This document shows positions 1-8,783 of a stretch of 64,000 bases of DNA, one piece after another. This DNA comes from KACC-23026 sp963829575 (GTDB lineage: Bacteria > Bacillota > Bacilli > Bacillales > Sporolactobacillaceae). The stretch spans positions 5,165 to 69,164 of the forward strand of contig CAWHJF010000010.1 in assembly GCA_963829575.1 (NCBI GenBank). Reading direction: 5' to 3'. Under the pieces are notes generated by a model. It saw only the letters and a program-made list of their open reading frames with translations, was not told where the DNA came from and made no database searches. The translations under genes and the position numbers were made by a program. The first letter of the stretch is position 1; each line of letters starts with the position of its first letter.

Positions 1-64
1 AACGTTAGGAGATTCTCATAAACTATTAATAGGTTCAATTAAGCAATCGATAGGAGCGTTATAG

Positions 65-493
65 ATGAACATTGATTGGCAAATCTTTCGAAAAGAGGAA
101 TTAAAAAACTGGAAATTTGAACTTGAGGAAGAGCAAAAACGACTTGAATTCGAGATGGAGAAACAACAGAAGATCTGCGAGAAATATCTGCTTCGTTGGC
201 AGGTTGCAGAAACAGTCAAAGATCAAGTCTCTCAAGCAACTTTTGAAAATGGAATTGGCCCTTATCAAAGAAAAAAAGACCAAATCAATCAAGAAGTTCG
301 AGCGAAACTTCATGATTTGATGCAGCAGCCTGAATTAATAGAAGCGTTCAAACACGTCATTCGAATAGGATTAACGACCCATTTGGAAAATTTAGTCCCA
401 GCTCCACAACCTTCTAAAGTCAAATTGACCAAAGACAAATTGCACAAGAAGAAAACTTTAAAAAGAAAGTGGCATCCCCAACCTCAAAATTGA
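65..493 (+). CDS. Uncharacterised coiled-coil protein
   Basis: A 142-residue protein I do not recognise. The first 50 residues are rich in Glu, Lys, Gln and Leu with heptad-like spacing, which suggests a coiled coil; the last 25 residues are strongly basic (repeated KK and KR). There is no signal peptide or membrane segment, so it is probably cytosolic and might bind nucleic acid through the basic tail (inference only). An AGGAG ribosome site lies about nine bases before the ATG. It points away from the decayed monooxygenase that follows, so the neighbourhood gives no functional hint. Confidence 0.6.
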   Translation: MNIDWQIFRKEELKNWKFELEEEQKRLEFEMEKQQKICEKYLLRWQVAETVKDQVSQATFENGIGPYQRKKDQINQEVRAKLHDLMQQPELIEAFKHVIRIGLTTHLENLVPAPQPSKVKLTKDKLHKKKTLKRKWHPQPQN

Positions 494-619
494 TCGTCCA
501 CTAGAGTCTCAAAGTGTACAAGGTCTCCTTCTAAACAGATCAAAGGTCAGATTCCCTATTGTGGAGAGTCTAACCTTTACGTCTTGCTTACCCTTCATTC
601 TCCTGAAGCGTTTTAGTCA

Positions 620-1620
620 CTACCGGTCCGCATGAAAAGCTTCCATAAGCAACCGATAAGACGTTTTCCGAGCTTCAAAATTATGCACATTTGTTAAGAT
701 CATAATTTCATCTGTTCCATAGTCTTCTGCCATATATTCAATTCCCGCTTTAACGGTTTCTGGTGAACCTACAATCTACTTCCTGCGATTTTGATTCCAT
801 GCCTCCTGCTCCCAACTCCGGGGCTTGAACCCCTTTGCCTCCTCTACAGAAGGATCCCATCACTCGTCCCATTGGCCAGTTGAATCAACCAATATTCTAG
901 GCTAAGGGCTTCTTTTGAGCCTTTTCATCCGTTTCCGCACAGACGACATAGGTCAAACCGACGTTTGGGGTTGAGACAACCCCTTGAGGTTGAAAGTGCT
1001 CACGATATGCCTGCATCGCTTTAGGACCTATCTCTGGACTAATAAAGTGAGCAAAAGAAAAAGCCGTCCCTGTTTGGGCTGCAAGCGCAGCACTCGAACC
1101 AGAGGACCCCAAAAGCCAGACCTCAGGAGTCGACTCAATTTGGGGATAGGCGCGTAGTTCCTGAGAGGGAGAAGACACCGTTTGACCATTCGACAAAAAG
1201 GAAAGCAACTCTTGAACCTGTTTCGGGTATTCCGACGGACTTCGCACCGCACCATTCGCTAACGCTTGAGCGATTCGAGCATCTCCCCTGGTCCCGACGC
1301 GTTCCAAGATCGATTCGATTCGGGTACAAGCCTTCTAAAAGGCGGAAATTTTCGGCGACTTTGTATGGGCTATAGTGAGATAATAGCACCCCGCCAGACC
1401 CCACACGGATTTGAGACGTCTGGGCGGCCGTGTGGCTAATTAAAAGCTCTGGCGCCACACTTGCGAGATCTCTTGTATTGTGATGTTCGGCAAACCAAAA
1501 CCGATGATAACCTAAAGAATCCGCTAATTTGGCCAACTCAAGAGAAGCGAGAAGCGCCTCTCTCGTAGGTTGGCCTTTAGGAATTGGAAGTTGATCCAGT
1601 ACACTTAGTTTTAGCTCCAT
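620..1620 (-). pseudogene. Decayed luciferase-like flavin monooxygenase
   Basis: Remnant of an LLM-class flavin-dependent oxidoreductase of the YceB-like type. The ATG at 1620 has a GAGGAG site and starts a normal N-terminus (KLSVLDQLPI, GYHRFWFAEHHN, VGSGGVLLSHYSPYKVAENFR). After NRIDLG, near 1310-1330, the reading frame shifts and continues as GDARIAQALANG up to a stop at 897. Further downstream the expected C-terminal motif VGSPETVKAGIEYMAEDYGTDE is recognisable in another frame and ends at 620. At least two frameshifts and an in-frame TAG in the 780-870 part separate the pieces. The intact family has about 330 residues and the remnant spans that length, so this is recent decay and not a fragmentary transfer. 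Confidence 0.85.
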
Positions 1621-1729
1621 AAAAAAACACTCCTCAGGGTGGGTTGACACACCGACCTTCTCCCTCATTTTATGAGAGCAACTTTCTCGGTATGTCCACC
1701 CCTTTTAGAGTGCTAAACCAATTAAAAGC

Positions 1730-1933
1730 TTAATAGCCGATTTGTTTGGATCCCGATTCATCCAATTCTTCCAATGAGGCAATTTGGTGTGGATTCACCG
1801 TGAACTCCTCAAACTGGACAAGGGCATTTCGCAAATCCCCTTTATCGTCATGTAAATAATCCGTGATGAGCTCATTTAAGCTCATCTCCAGAACGTATTC
1901 TTTGCCATTACTTAAAATTAATTTTGTTTTCAT
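1730..1933 (-). CDS. Small acidic hypothetical protein
   Basis: A 67-residue protein with no family I can name. It begins MKTKLILSNGKEYVLE and is acidic, with no membrane segment. The GAGG run about six bases before the ATG is a good ribosome site. It lies 32 bases downstream of the DUF4129 gene on the same strand and may be the last gene of that operon. The sequence looks like a small beta-rich domain followed by a helical acidic part, but this is only an impression. Confidence 0.6.
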   Translation of the reverse strand: MKTKLILSNGKEYVLEMSLNELITDYLHDDKGDLRNALVQFEEFTVNPHQIASLEELDESGSKQIGY

Positions 1934-1965
1934 TGATCCTCACGCTCCTCAATTTAAATATGGAT

Positions 1966-3174
1966 TTACTTATCCTTTTTCAACGCTTCTTCAACACTTC
2001 CAATTGCCTCTTCAAAAGAACGCGCTTGGTGTCCTGAAATCGAATCCTCATGTCCATAGCGAACCCGGTCATACACCGTTTGGATTATATCGCGACTCGC
2101 GTGATGAACCGAGAGTCGTCCTAACCATTCCGATAACGTTTCGTGTTTTTGCCGCCCCAAATCCGTCTTTCTCGTTTTTTTCTGAAGCTGAAAAACAGCA
2201 GCTCGAACCGGATCCTTAGGGGCTCTCAGCCGTTCAAAAAAACGCGGACGAGTAATGGTTCGACCCGTTGAAGCGACCGTACGCTGCTCATTCAAATGAG
2301 TCTCGTTGGCCACATTTTCTGAAAAACGAAAGCTCCGAATCACAAAAAAGCTAATAATCAAAAGGGCAATGACGATCGGAATTAGCATGAGCTCAGCATG
2401 AGTCCCATGCCCAACTGGAATTTGTTCTGTGCCTTGTGGCTTATGCCTATTATAATTATTTAACAAGCTATTTAGCGCTTTTTTATGTGCGTCAGATCCG
2501 GGATGTAAAAAGTGAGTGACAAGTGCCCAGATCCCCGCAAAAACAAAAGATAAGACGTAGAGGACCCCATCAAGCACCAGATAAACCAATGATTTAATAT
2601 AGGGAAATACGAGTTGTATCACAACTCCACAAATCGCAACTCCTAAAAAACCAATGAGCGCGATCATTGCTCCAACCAACCGTTTGGATACGCGCCACTC
2701 TAATACGCCTTCATACCCTGCAATCAGTAGGGTTTGAAAAATGAGGAGGACGATCAACTCGCGATGTCTCCCACCTGGTTGATAGGTCATCCAAAGCACT
2801 AAAATGATACAGACTGTTGCAATCCACAGCCACCAGCGGACTCGAACGGATTGACCTTCGATGAATGAAAAAAGGCGCCACAAAACGTACAAAACCAAGC
2901 CAAAACTAATGATAATCGGCCATGAAAAGGCGAGCCAAGTGACGAGAACCATCCCGAAAGTTAACAAATAGTAAACGCCCATTCTGTTTCGATTATATTT
3001 GTATTTCAAAAGAAACACACCGGTGGATAAAAGAACGCCGAGCGCAAGGAGCGTCCAGATCATATGTCCAATAGACCCACCCCATTTGGAGACGAACTGG
3101 CTAATCGTCAAAAACAAGACCCACTCGATGCATAAAAGCAATCCTTTGTCTAACCAATTGGATTTAGTCGGCAA
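1966..3174 (-). CDS. DUF4129 membrane protein
   Basis: A 402-residue protein with about eight hydrophobic segments in the first 280 residues, then a cytoplasmic tail carrying the DUF4129-type motif (TLSEWLGRL, DRVRYG) near residues 340-385. In many Bacillales the third gene of the moxR/DUF58 operon encodes a transglutaminase-like protein with a DUF4129 tail (YebA type). Here there is no recognisable extracellular transglutaminase domain: the hydrophobic part is followed directly by the tail. It overlaps the end of the DUF58 gene by 11 bases, so the two are translationally coupled. Function is unknown; a role in envelope protein processing with MoxR is inferred from context. Confidence 0.8.
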   Translation of the reverse strand: MPTKSNWLDKGLLLCIEWVLFLTISQFVSKWGGSIGHMIWTLLALGVLLSTGVFLLKYKYNRNRMGVYYLLTFGMVLVTWLAFSWPIIISFGLVLYVLWRLFSFIEGQSVRVRWWLWIATVCIILVLWMTYQPGGRHRELIVLLIFQTLLIAGYEGVLEWRVSKRLVGAMIALIGFLGVAICGVVIQLVFPYIKSLVYLVLDGVLYVLSFVFAGIWALVTHFLHPGSDAHKKALNSLLNNYNRHKPQGTEQIPVGHGTHAELMLIPIVIALLIISFFVIRSFRFSENVANETHLNEQRTVASTGRTITRPRFFERLRAPKDPVRAAVFQLQKKTRKTDLGRQKHETLSEWLGRLSVHHASRDIIQTVYDRVRYGHEDSISGHQARSFEEAIGSVEEALKKDK

Positions 3175-4345
3175 CCTTCACACCCCCCTTACGAATCGGT
3201 GTGAGGGTACCCGTCTCTTCAACCTCATAGAGCTTGAGTCCCCGTTTCTGCCAGAGCGACAGAATGGGATCACTGGCAATTTCTTTAAAGGCACCTGCAA
3301 AGAAAACCACTCGAGGTTGCGTAAAATTTTTGGTCATTTCACGAATCGCAAGTTTTGGGTCAACGCGCAAAAAGTTAACTTGGATAAGCGCTAAACGCTC
3401 CATGATGCGAAAATAATGAGGTCGATCATTCCCCAACATGGTATGTAGGATAAGCGCTTTTCCCATCGGCTTCGTATTGATCGACAAATCAAAATCAATG
3501 CCGCGCCGATGCGCCATTTCCGCGAGTCTCGCAAACGAAGAGAGTTGATCCTCTAACTTTTCAACATCCTCTTTCTGCATGCTTGAGCCAATTAATACAA
3601 CAAAGCTCCACGTCAACCCCATTGTTTTTTCAACAAGTTTGGTCTGAAGTGCTCCCTTTCTAGCTGTTGCTTTCCAATGAATCGCTTTTAAAGAATCGCC
3701 TTGAGTGTAATCTCGGGTTCCAATCGGAAGCGATCGATCATAGAAAAGCGAGTTTCGATTGGCATGACCGCCTTCTTGAAGAAGGTGTGCACTCTCAAGG
3801 CCTGAAACCGCTTGGCGTTTCGGATAAACCACGACCTCCGACCTCACAAACTCATAACGAATTTGAACGGTCATGAGCTTGAGCGGATCGGATAAAGTGA
3901 GCCTTAGATCATGCAATCGACCGACTCCCCTCGCGACTGTTGAAAAGGGCAAGGCCAATTCTAAAGACTGCTTCCGCTGTACAGAAATCGAAAACTCATA
4001 CCTTTGATCCTGCGTTTTTTTGCCCTGATCAAACTGAAACACCGAATCATGAGAAAACTGACAGGTTCCTAAAACAGGGAGATTGGCTTTATTAATAAAG
4101 CGAAACAGCCATTCCCCATCGTCCCCTTTGGTCACGCTTATTTTCTTTCGTTCGTTGTCATAGAAAAATCGCTTAGCTACATGCTTGAGATAGAGTCTTG
4201 GGTAGAGGCCAAAAACTAAAAATAGAGAAGAGACAAAAAACAATAAAACGTTGGCGGTAAAGAGATCGATAAGAAATAACACAATTCCGAGGCCAAGCGC
4301 CACATCCACAAATGTCGATGAGCCTTTTAGAAGCTCCGTCTTCAT
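3164..4345 (-). CDS. DUF58 domain protein (YeaD-like)
   Basis: A 393-residue protein with two N-terminal hydrophobic segments (about 12-55) and the hallmark DUF58 segment GTRDYTQGDSLKAIHWKATA near residues 205-230, followed by a von Willebrand A-like C-terminal half. DUF58 proteins pair with MoxR ATPases, as YeaC/YeaD do in B. subtilis. The start codon overlaps the stop of the MoxR gene by four bases, so the two are coupled. The biochemical role of the family is not settled; a chaperone-like function in assembling metal-dependent or envelope complexes is often proposed. Confidence 0.9.
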   Translation of the reverse strand: MKTELLKGSSTFVDVALGLGIVLFLIDLFTANVLLFFVSSLFLVFGLYPRLYLKHVAKRFFYDNERKKISVTKGDDGEWLFRFINKANLPVLGTCQFSHDSVFQFDQGKKTQDQRYEFSISVQRKQSLELALPFSTVARGVGRLHDLRLTLSDPLKLMTVQIRYEFVRSEVVVYPKRQAVSGLESAHLLQEGGHANRNSLFYDRSLPIGTRDYTQGDSLKAIHWKATARKGALQTKLVEKTMGLTWSFVVLIGSSMQKEDVEKLEDQLSSFARLAEMAHRRGIDFDLSINTKPMGKALILHTMLGNDRPHYFRIMERLALIQVNFLRVDPKLAIREMTKNFTQPRVVFFAGAFKEIASDPILSLWQKRGLKLYEVEETGTLTPIRKGGVKVAD

Positions 4346-5283
4346 TCACGTGTCCCTTCTTCAACTGGCACTTCCAATTGTTTTAAGAGATCTTGAATGA
4401 CTAGGGGTTTCGTCGTCCGCATCTCACCCTCCATTGTTAACACCAACCGGTGGGCTAATACATAAGGCGCCAGTTCTTTAAGATCATCCGGCGTGACAAA
4501 GTCACGCCCAAATAAAAGCGCACGCGCCTGTGCTGCACGCATAAAGGCGAGTGTTCCCCTTGGACTAACACCTGTCTCTACATACTCATGGCCCCTTGTG
4601 GCCTGCACAATCTCAAGCAAATACCGTTCAACCTCTTCTGAGAGGGTGATGTCACGAACCTCAATTTGTAGGCGTTCAATATCTTCTAAGTTATAAATGG
4701 GCTGAAGCGCATCAAGTGGCTCATTTTTTCGATAGAGCCTTAAAATCTGCAATTCTTCTTCCAAACTTGGATAACCCATTTGAATTTGCAATAAAAAGCG
4801 GTCCATTTGGGCTTCTGGAAGCGGGAAGGTCCCCTGTTGTTCAATCGGGTTTTGGGTCGCTATGACAATAAAAGGACCGGTTACTTTTAACGTTTCCCCT
4901 TCAATCGTCACTTGATGCTCTTCCATTACTTCGAGCAAACTCGCTTGGGTCCGTGGGGTAGCACGATTGATCTCATCGGTTAATAAAATATTGGTCATAA
5001 CGGGTCCTGGTTTAATTTCAAAGGTTTGCTCTTTCGGATTAAAAATTTGAATTCCAGTAATATCACTTGGTAAGACATCTGGAGTCAGTTGAACCCTTGA
5101 AAATTTCCCATCTATGGACCGCGCCAATACCTTGGCAAGAACAGTTTTCCCGGTACCCGGTACATCTTCTAAAAGAACATGCCCCTTACTAATTAAAGCA
5201 ATCATTAAAAGTTCAGCTGCCTTTTGTCGACCAACCAACACTTTTCCAATTTGATCTTGTAAGCGATTTAATTCTTCTCTCAT
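4342..5283 (-). CDS. MoxR-family AAA+ ATPase (YeaC-like)
   Basis: AAA+ ATPase of the MoxR family, about 313 residues from the preferred start. The Walker A motif GTGKTVLAK is near residue 45, Walker B is LLTDEINRA near 95-100, and the sensor segment IATQNPIEQQGTFPLPEAQ is present. I place the start at 5283 (MREELNRLQDQ) because GAGGAGG lies six bases before it; an upstream ATG at 5328 lacks such a site. It opens a three-gene operon with DUF58 and DUF4129. MoxR ATPases act as chaperones for their genomic partners. Confidence 0.92.
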   Translation of the reverse strand: MREELNRLQDQIGKVLVGRQKAAELLMIALISKGHVLLEDVPGTGKTVLAKVLARSIDGKFSRVQLTPDVLPSDITGIQIFNPKEQTFEIKPGPVMTNILLTDEINRATPRTQASLLEVMEEHQVTIEGETLKVTGPFIVIATQNPIEQQGTFPLPEAQMDRFLLQIQMGYPSLEEELQILRLYRKNEPLDALQPIYNLEDIERLQIEVRDITLSEEVERYLLEIVQATRGHEYVETGVSPRGTLAFMRAAQARALLFGRDFVTPDDLKELAPYVLAHRLVLTMEGEMRTTKPLVIQDLLKQLEVPVEEGTRE

Positions 5284-5352
5284 CGAACTCCTCCTCAACC
5301 CGTTCACAAATCTTTTCAAACCTATCAAACTATTTAAATTATAGCATTAAAT

Positions 5353-5385
5353 AAAAGGATCAGACACGGGTCTGATCCTTTTTCT
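5353..5385 (-). terminator. Rho-independent terminator of the carboxypeptidase gene
   Basis: A perfect 12-base stem (AAAGGATCAGAC with its complement) with a four-base loop. The UGA stop of the carboxypeptidase gene lies inside the hairpin. On the minus strand it is followed by TATTTAA rather than a long T run, so termination may be only moderate. Confidence 0.75.
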
Positions 5386-6589
5386 GTAAATCGTTAGGTT
5401 TTAAAATGAAATAACCAATTATTAAGAAGATGAGCACGCTAAAGATCAAAAAACTATTATTTTTACCATTAAATGGTGTTTGGGCTGGGATCTTTAGTGG
5501 GTGAACATTTCCAGGGATCGGCTTTGAGGCCACAAGTTGGACTTGTTTTTGAAGCGTTCCGTTCACAGATATGCTCAAGGTTCCGACCGAATGGTCTTTC
5601 TCAATTCCTTTGATAAGTTCCGACTTAGGGAGCCAATGGATGGATTGAGCCACCTGATCACCGTCTTTGTAACTAATAGTTGCCGGTTTAGCTAATTGAA
5701 CAGGGATGGTTTTTCCATTGATATGGATCGATTGATAAGGACCCTGTTGCCCGCCAACCTGCATGGTTTTAATCCGTGCGAACGCATACTGACTAATGGC
5801 CTTCACATCTGGATACTCGCCATAATTATTATCCTGCATCACAACGGTAATAATCCGATTATGACCTTTTTTTTCATACTCGACAATGGTTTGGCCCGCT
5901 TGATCAGTAAACCCGGTCTTCCCGCCAATTGCCAAAGGGTTGTCATAAATCTTATCTCGGCGATAGATTTCTGCCGTCTGCTCGTCCGTATGGAGCATAT
6001 ACGTATTGGCTCGCATCGCTGGAAACACATCTGGGTAGCTCATTAATTCTTTTGCAATAATTGCCATATCGTAAGGGGTTGTATAATGATTCGGATCATG
6101 AAGCCCGTTTGGTGTCACGAAATGCGTATCTTTTAAACCAAGCTTCTTGGCTTCATCATTCATCATTTTGGCAAACCCCACTTCGGTTCCGCCAATATGT
6201 TCGGCGACTGCCATCGCTACATCGTTCGAGCTAATAATCATGAGCGCGTACAACGCATCTTTTTTCGACATCGTTTCACCAAGATGCATCCGATAAAACC
6301 AATTACTCGGATCTTGTTGGACGGCCTCACGCGTCGCCGTAATGACCTCATTGTCCTTCATTTTTTGCTCCATCAAAAGAACAGTCATGAGTTTCGTAAT
6401 GCTTGCCGGGTAGGCTTTATGATGCGATGCTTTACTATATAGGACTTCACCGGTATCGGCATTGATTACCACGGCATAAGGCGCCTGAATGCTCGGTTCT
6501 CCCTCGGCATAAGCCATAGGTGTCATCGCGATCCAACTGATTAAGAATCCCATAATTAATGCTAGTCCAAGTTTTCTAAGCTGACACAT
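5360..6589 (-). CDS. D-alanyl-D-alanine carboxypeptidase (PBP5 family)
   Basis: Serine DD-carboxypeptidase of the DacA/DacF type, 409 residues, which trims the terminal D-Ala from peptidoglycan stem peptides outside the membrane. A signal peptide occupies residues 1-28 and ends in AYA. The three catalytic motifs are visible: SITK near 63, SSN near 121 and KTG near 225. A C-terminal beta domain is followed by a hydrophobic segment near 385-400, which anchors the protein by a true transmembrane helix and not the usual amphipathic helix. In B. subtilis dacF precedes spoIIA and dacB precedes spmA; neither neighbour is present here, so I give no symbol. It appears to be transcribed alone. Confidence 0.92.
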   Translation of the reverse strand: MCQLRKLGLALIMGFLISWIAMTPMAYAEGEPSIQAPYAVVINADTGEVLYSKASHHKAYPASITKLMTVLLMEQKMKDNEVITATREAVQQDPSNWFYRMHLGETMSKKDALYALMIISSNDVAMAVAEHIGGTEVGFAKMMNDEAKKLGLKDTHFVTPNGLHDPNHYTTPYDMAIIAKELMSYPDVFPAMRANTYMLHTDEQTAEIYRRDKIYDNPLAIGGKTGFTDQAGQTIVEYEKKGHNRIITVVMQDNNYGEYPDVKAISQYAFARIKTMQVGGQQGPYQSIHINGKTIPVQLAKPATISYKDGDQVAQSIHWLPKSELIKGIEKDHSVGTLSISVNGTLQKQVQLVASKPIPGNVHPLKIPAQTPFNGKNNSFLIFSVLIFLIIGYFILKPNDLQKKDQTRV

Positions 6590-6668
6590 TCAACCACCTT
6601 TTCAAACTAATCTCAGAAGTTATTCGAATTATACTATACAGAAGTCCCTATTAAAGAACAATCCTTTT

Positions 6669-7662
6669 TTATTGGAAACGTCTCGACCGTTTGGTCTTAA
6701 TTTTGGTTGTCGTCTCCTTAAGCCACTTGGCATTTTTCTTAATGTCGAGATAACGAGACATTTCATTCATAAGATGGTGCAGTTTTGCACGTGTTTCAAA
6801 CTCTTCTCGTGTCCCCGGGAGTGGCAAATCCCTCATCTCTTCCCGGATTTCCTTTAACTGTTCAATATAATAATAAGCGGTGTTCTCTTCTTTAACATGG
6901 GCACTTAAATCTTCTAGAAAACGAGAAAACATCATGCGTTGCGGCACGTGTTCATCTAATTGAGAAATAATTGGTAGCATTCGATGAAGAATATCAAATT
7001 GCTTTTCACGCATTTCAAAATAACGGTAATGATGCTCGTCCTTTCGCAGAAGATGGTTCTCGACATTTCGAATGGCGAGACTTTCTGCTTCATTAAAAAT
7101 AAGCTCGAGTTCAATCAACTCAAGTCCGTCCCAACCTTGGTCGCCTTTATCCAAAAACTCAGCGTACTTGATGAAGAATGGTTCTAAAATGAGATTCGAT
7201 TTTGGCTTGATACGTGCCTAGATCTTTTTGGAGATTAGGCATGAAGCTGTTCAGGATGAGCGCTATGCCAACCCCGATCGAAATTAATGCGAGCTCATTT
7301 CCAATAACAGACCATGAGATCTGTTGATCGTTATAAATATGTATTAAAATAACCACGCTTGTGACAAATCCGGAATTAATCTTAAGTTTAATTAGAACCG
7401 GTAAAAGGAGCACAATCAAGATCGCAAAGACGAGTGGTGAATAGCCAAGCAAACTAAAAAGGACGCCGCCAAATAAGATGCCCATGACACCGGAGAAACC
7501 TCGGCTCATCGCGACCTTAAGCGAACGCATTTTTGTTGTCTCAATACAAAGAATGGCTATGATCCCTGCTGAACTATAAAAGTTTAACCCCAACCATTGG
7601 GCAATATACATGGCAAGTCCGGCCCCAATGGCAGTTTTTACGATGCGGCTTCCAATTCTCAT
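6669..7662 (-). pseudogene. Frameshifted aromatic acid exporter (YqjA-like)
   Basis: Two adjacent frames together make one YqjA-family protein. The first (7662-7159, 167 residues) has five hydrophobic segments of the aromatic acid exporter membrane domain. The second (to 6669, 161 residues) is the helical soluble C-terminal domain (ARAE_1_C type). The first frame ends ...TILHQVR then TGA; removing a single C near 7164 turns GTA CGC TGA into GTA GCT GAG and gives HQVAEFLDKGDQGW, which continues smoothly into the second frame. The second frame has no ATG or ribosome site of its own. The joined length, about 330 residues, matches B. subtilis YqjA. This is either a real inactivating insertion or a sequencing error. 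Confidence 0.85.
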
Positions 7663-7730
7663 CCCAATTCAATCCTTTTCATGTCCATCCGTCCAATTGA
7701 AAATTTTAATGGGTCTTATAAACTTCAATA

Positions 7731-7775
7731 AAAAAGGACGAGTCATAGTCAATCGATCCTAACAAGACTCGTCCA
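7731..7775 (-). terminator. Terminator after the quinone oxidoreductase gene
   Basis: A nine-base stem GGACGAGTC with its complement, a roughly 20-base loop, and TTTTTTA on the minus strand, 16 bases after the stop of the oxidoreductase gene. Confidence 0.8.
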
Positions 7776-7790
7776 CCTCAAACAATAGGC

Positions 7791-8771
7791 TTACTCTTCA
7801 ATTTTTAAAAGGATTTTTCCGGTATTCTTATTTTGCCCCATGTGAACATGGGCTGATTGCACGTCTTTAAACTCAAACACAGAGTCCACGATCGGTTTCA
7901 ACTCACCCGATTCAAACAGGCTGAGTACCGTCTCTGAAAAATCTTTGGTTAAGGCCTCTTTATACTCAAGTGAACGTGAACGGAGCGTCGTTGCCGTGAC
8001 CGTGAGCCGTTTCATCATTAAATAACCAAGATGCGCTTCAGGCACCACAGCGCCTCCTAATGTACTAATAATCACTAAACGCCCATCGACAGCTAACGAT
8101 TTAAGATTATCCTCCCAATAAGGGGCTCCGATAAAATCCAAGATCAGATTAACTTGTCCACATGTTTCTTTGATTCGTTCAATAAAAGATTCCTTTTTAT
8201 AATTAATCGTCACATCGGCACCTAACGCTTCGCAGGCCTGACACTTCTCATCCGACCCAGCTGTAATGACGACCGTGGCTCCTTTCATTTTGGCAAGTTG
8301 GATCGCAGCGGTTCCCACTCCACTTGCACCAGCGTGGATTAAAACCGTCTCCCCTTTTTCGAGCCTGCCAATCCAGAACAGAGATTGAAAAGCAGTCAGA
8401 AACACTTCGGGGATTGCTGCGGCATCCGTATAAGAAAACGACTCAGGCATCGCCATGGCCATGTTTTCTGAAATCACGGCATATTCCGCATAGCCGCCTC
8501 CCTCGATTAAACCAAAAACGCGATCGCCTTTTTTCCATTTGGTCACACCATCTCCAACCTCTGCCACGACCCCTGCCATTTCGAGACCAAGGATCGGACT
8601 CGCGCCTTTCGGTGGTGGATAATTGCCTTCTCGTTGGGCGAGATCAGCCCGATTTAAAGCGGTCGCTTTGAGTTGAACCAAAATCTCATGTGATTGGGGA
8701 TTTGGTGTGTCCACATCCCCTATGTAAAGTTGTTCAGGTCCACCCGGTTGTTTGATTTGCACAGCTTTCAT
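7791..8771 (-). CDS. NAD(P)H:quinone oxidoreductase, PIG3 family
   Basis: Zinc-independent medium-chain dehydrogenase/reductase of 326 residues, close to the TP53I3/PIG3 quinone oxidoreductases. The N-terminal GroES-like domain includes ALNRADLAQREGNYPPP (residues 37-53) and PILGLEMAG. The Rossmann part has the nucleotide-binding segment HAGASGVGTAAIQLAK near 145-160. It lacks the catalytic zinc ligands of alcohol dehydrogenases. It is expected to reduce quinones or enones with NADPH in the cytosol. It sits 12 bases downstream of dinB on the same strand and may be read from the same transcript. The start at 8771 follows an AGGGAGG site. Confidence 0.9.
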   Translation of the reverse strand: MKAVQIKQPGGPEQLYIGDVDTPNPQSHEILVQLKATALNRADLAQREGNYPPPKGASPILGLEMAGVVAEVGDGVTKWKKGDRVFGLIEGGGYAEYAVISENMAMAMPESFSYTDAAAIPEVFLTAFQSLFWIGRLEKGETVLIHAGASGVGTAAIQLAKMKGATVVITAGSDEKCQACEALGADVTINYKKESFIERIKETCGQVNLILDFIGAPYWEDNLKSLAVDGRLVIISTLGGAVVPEAHLGYLMMKRLTVTATTLRSRSLEYKEALTKDFSETVLSLFESGELKPIVDSVFEFKDVQSAHVHMGQNKNTGKILLKIEE

Positions 8772-8783
8772 ACAATACCCTCC

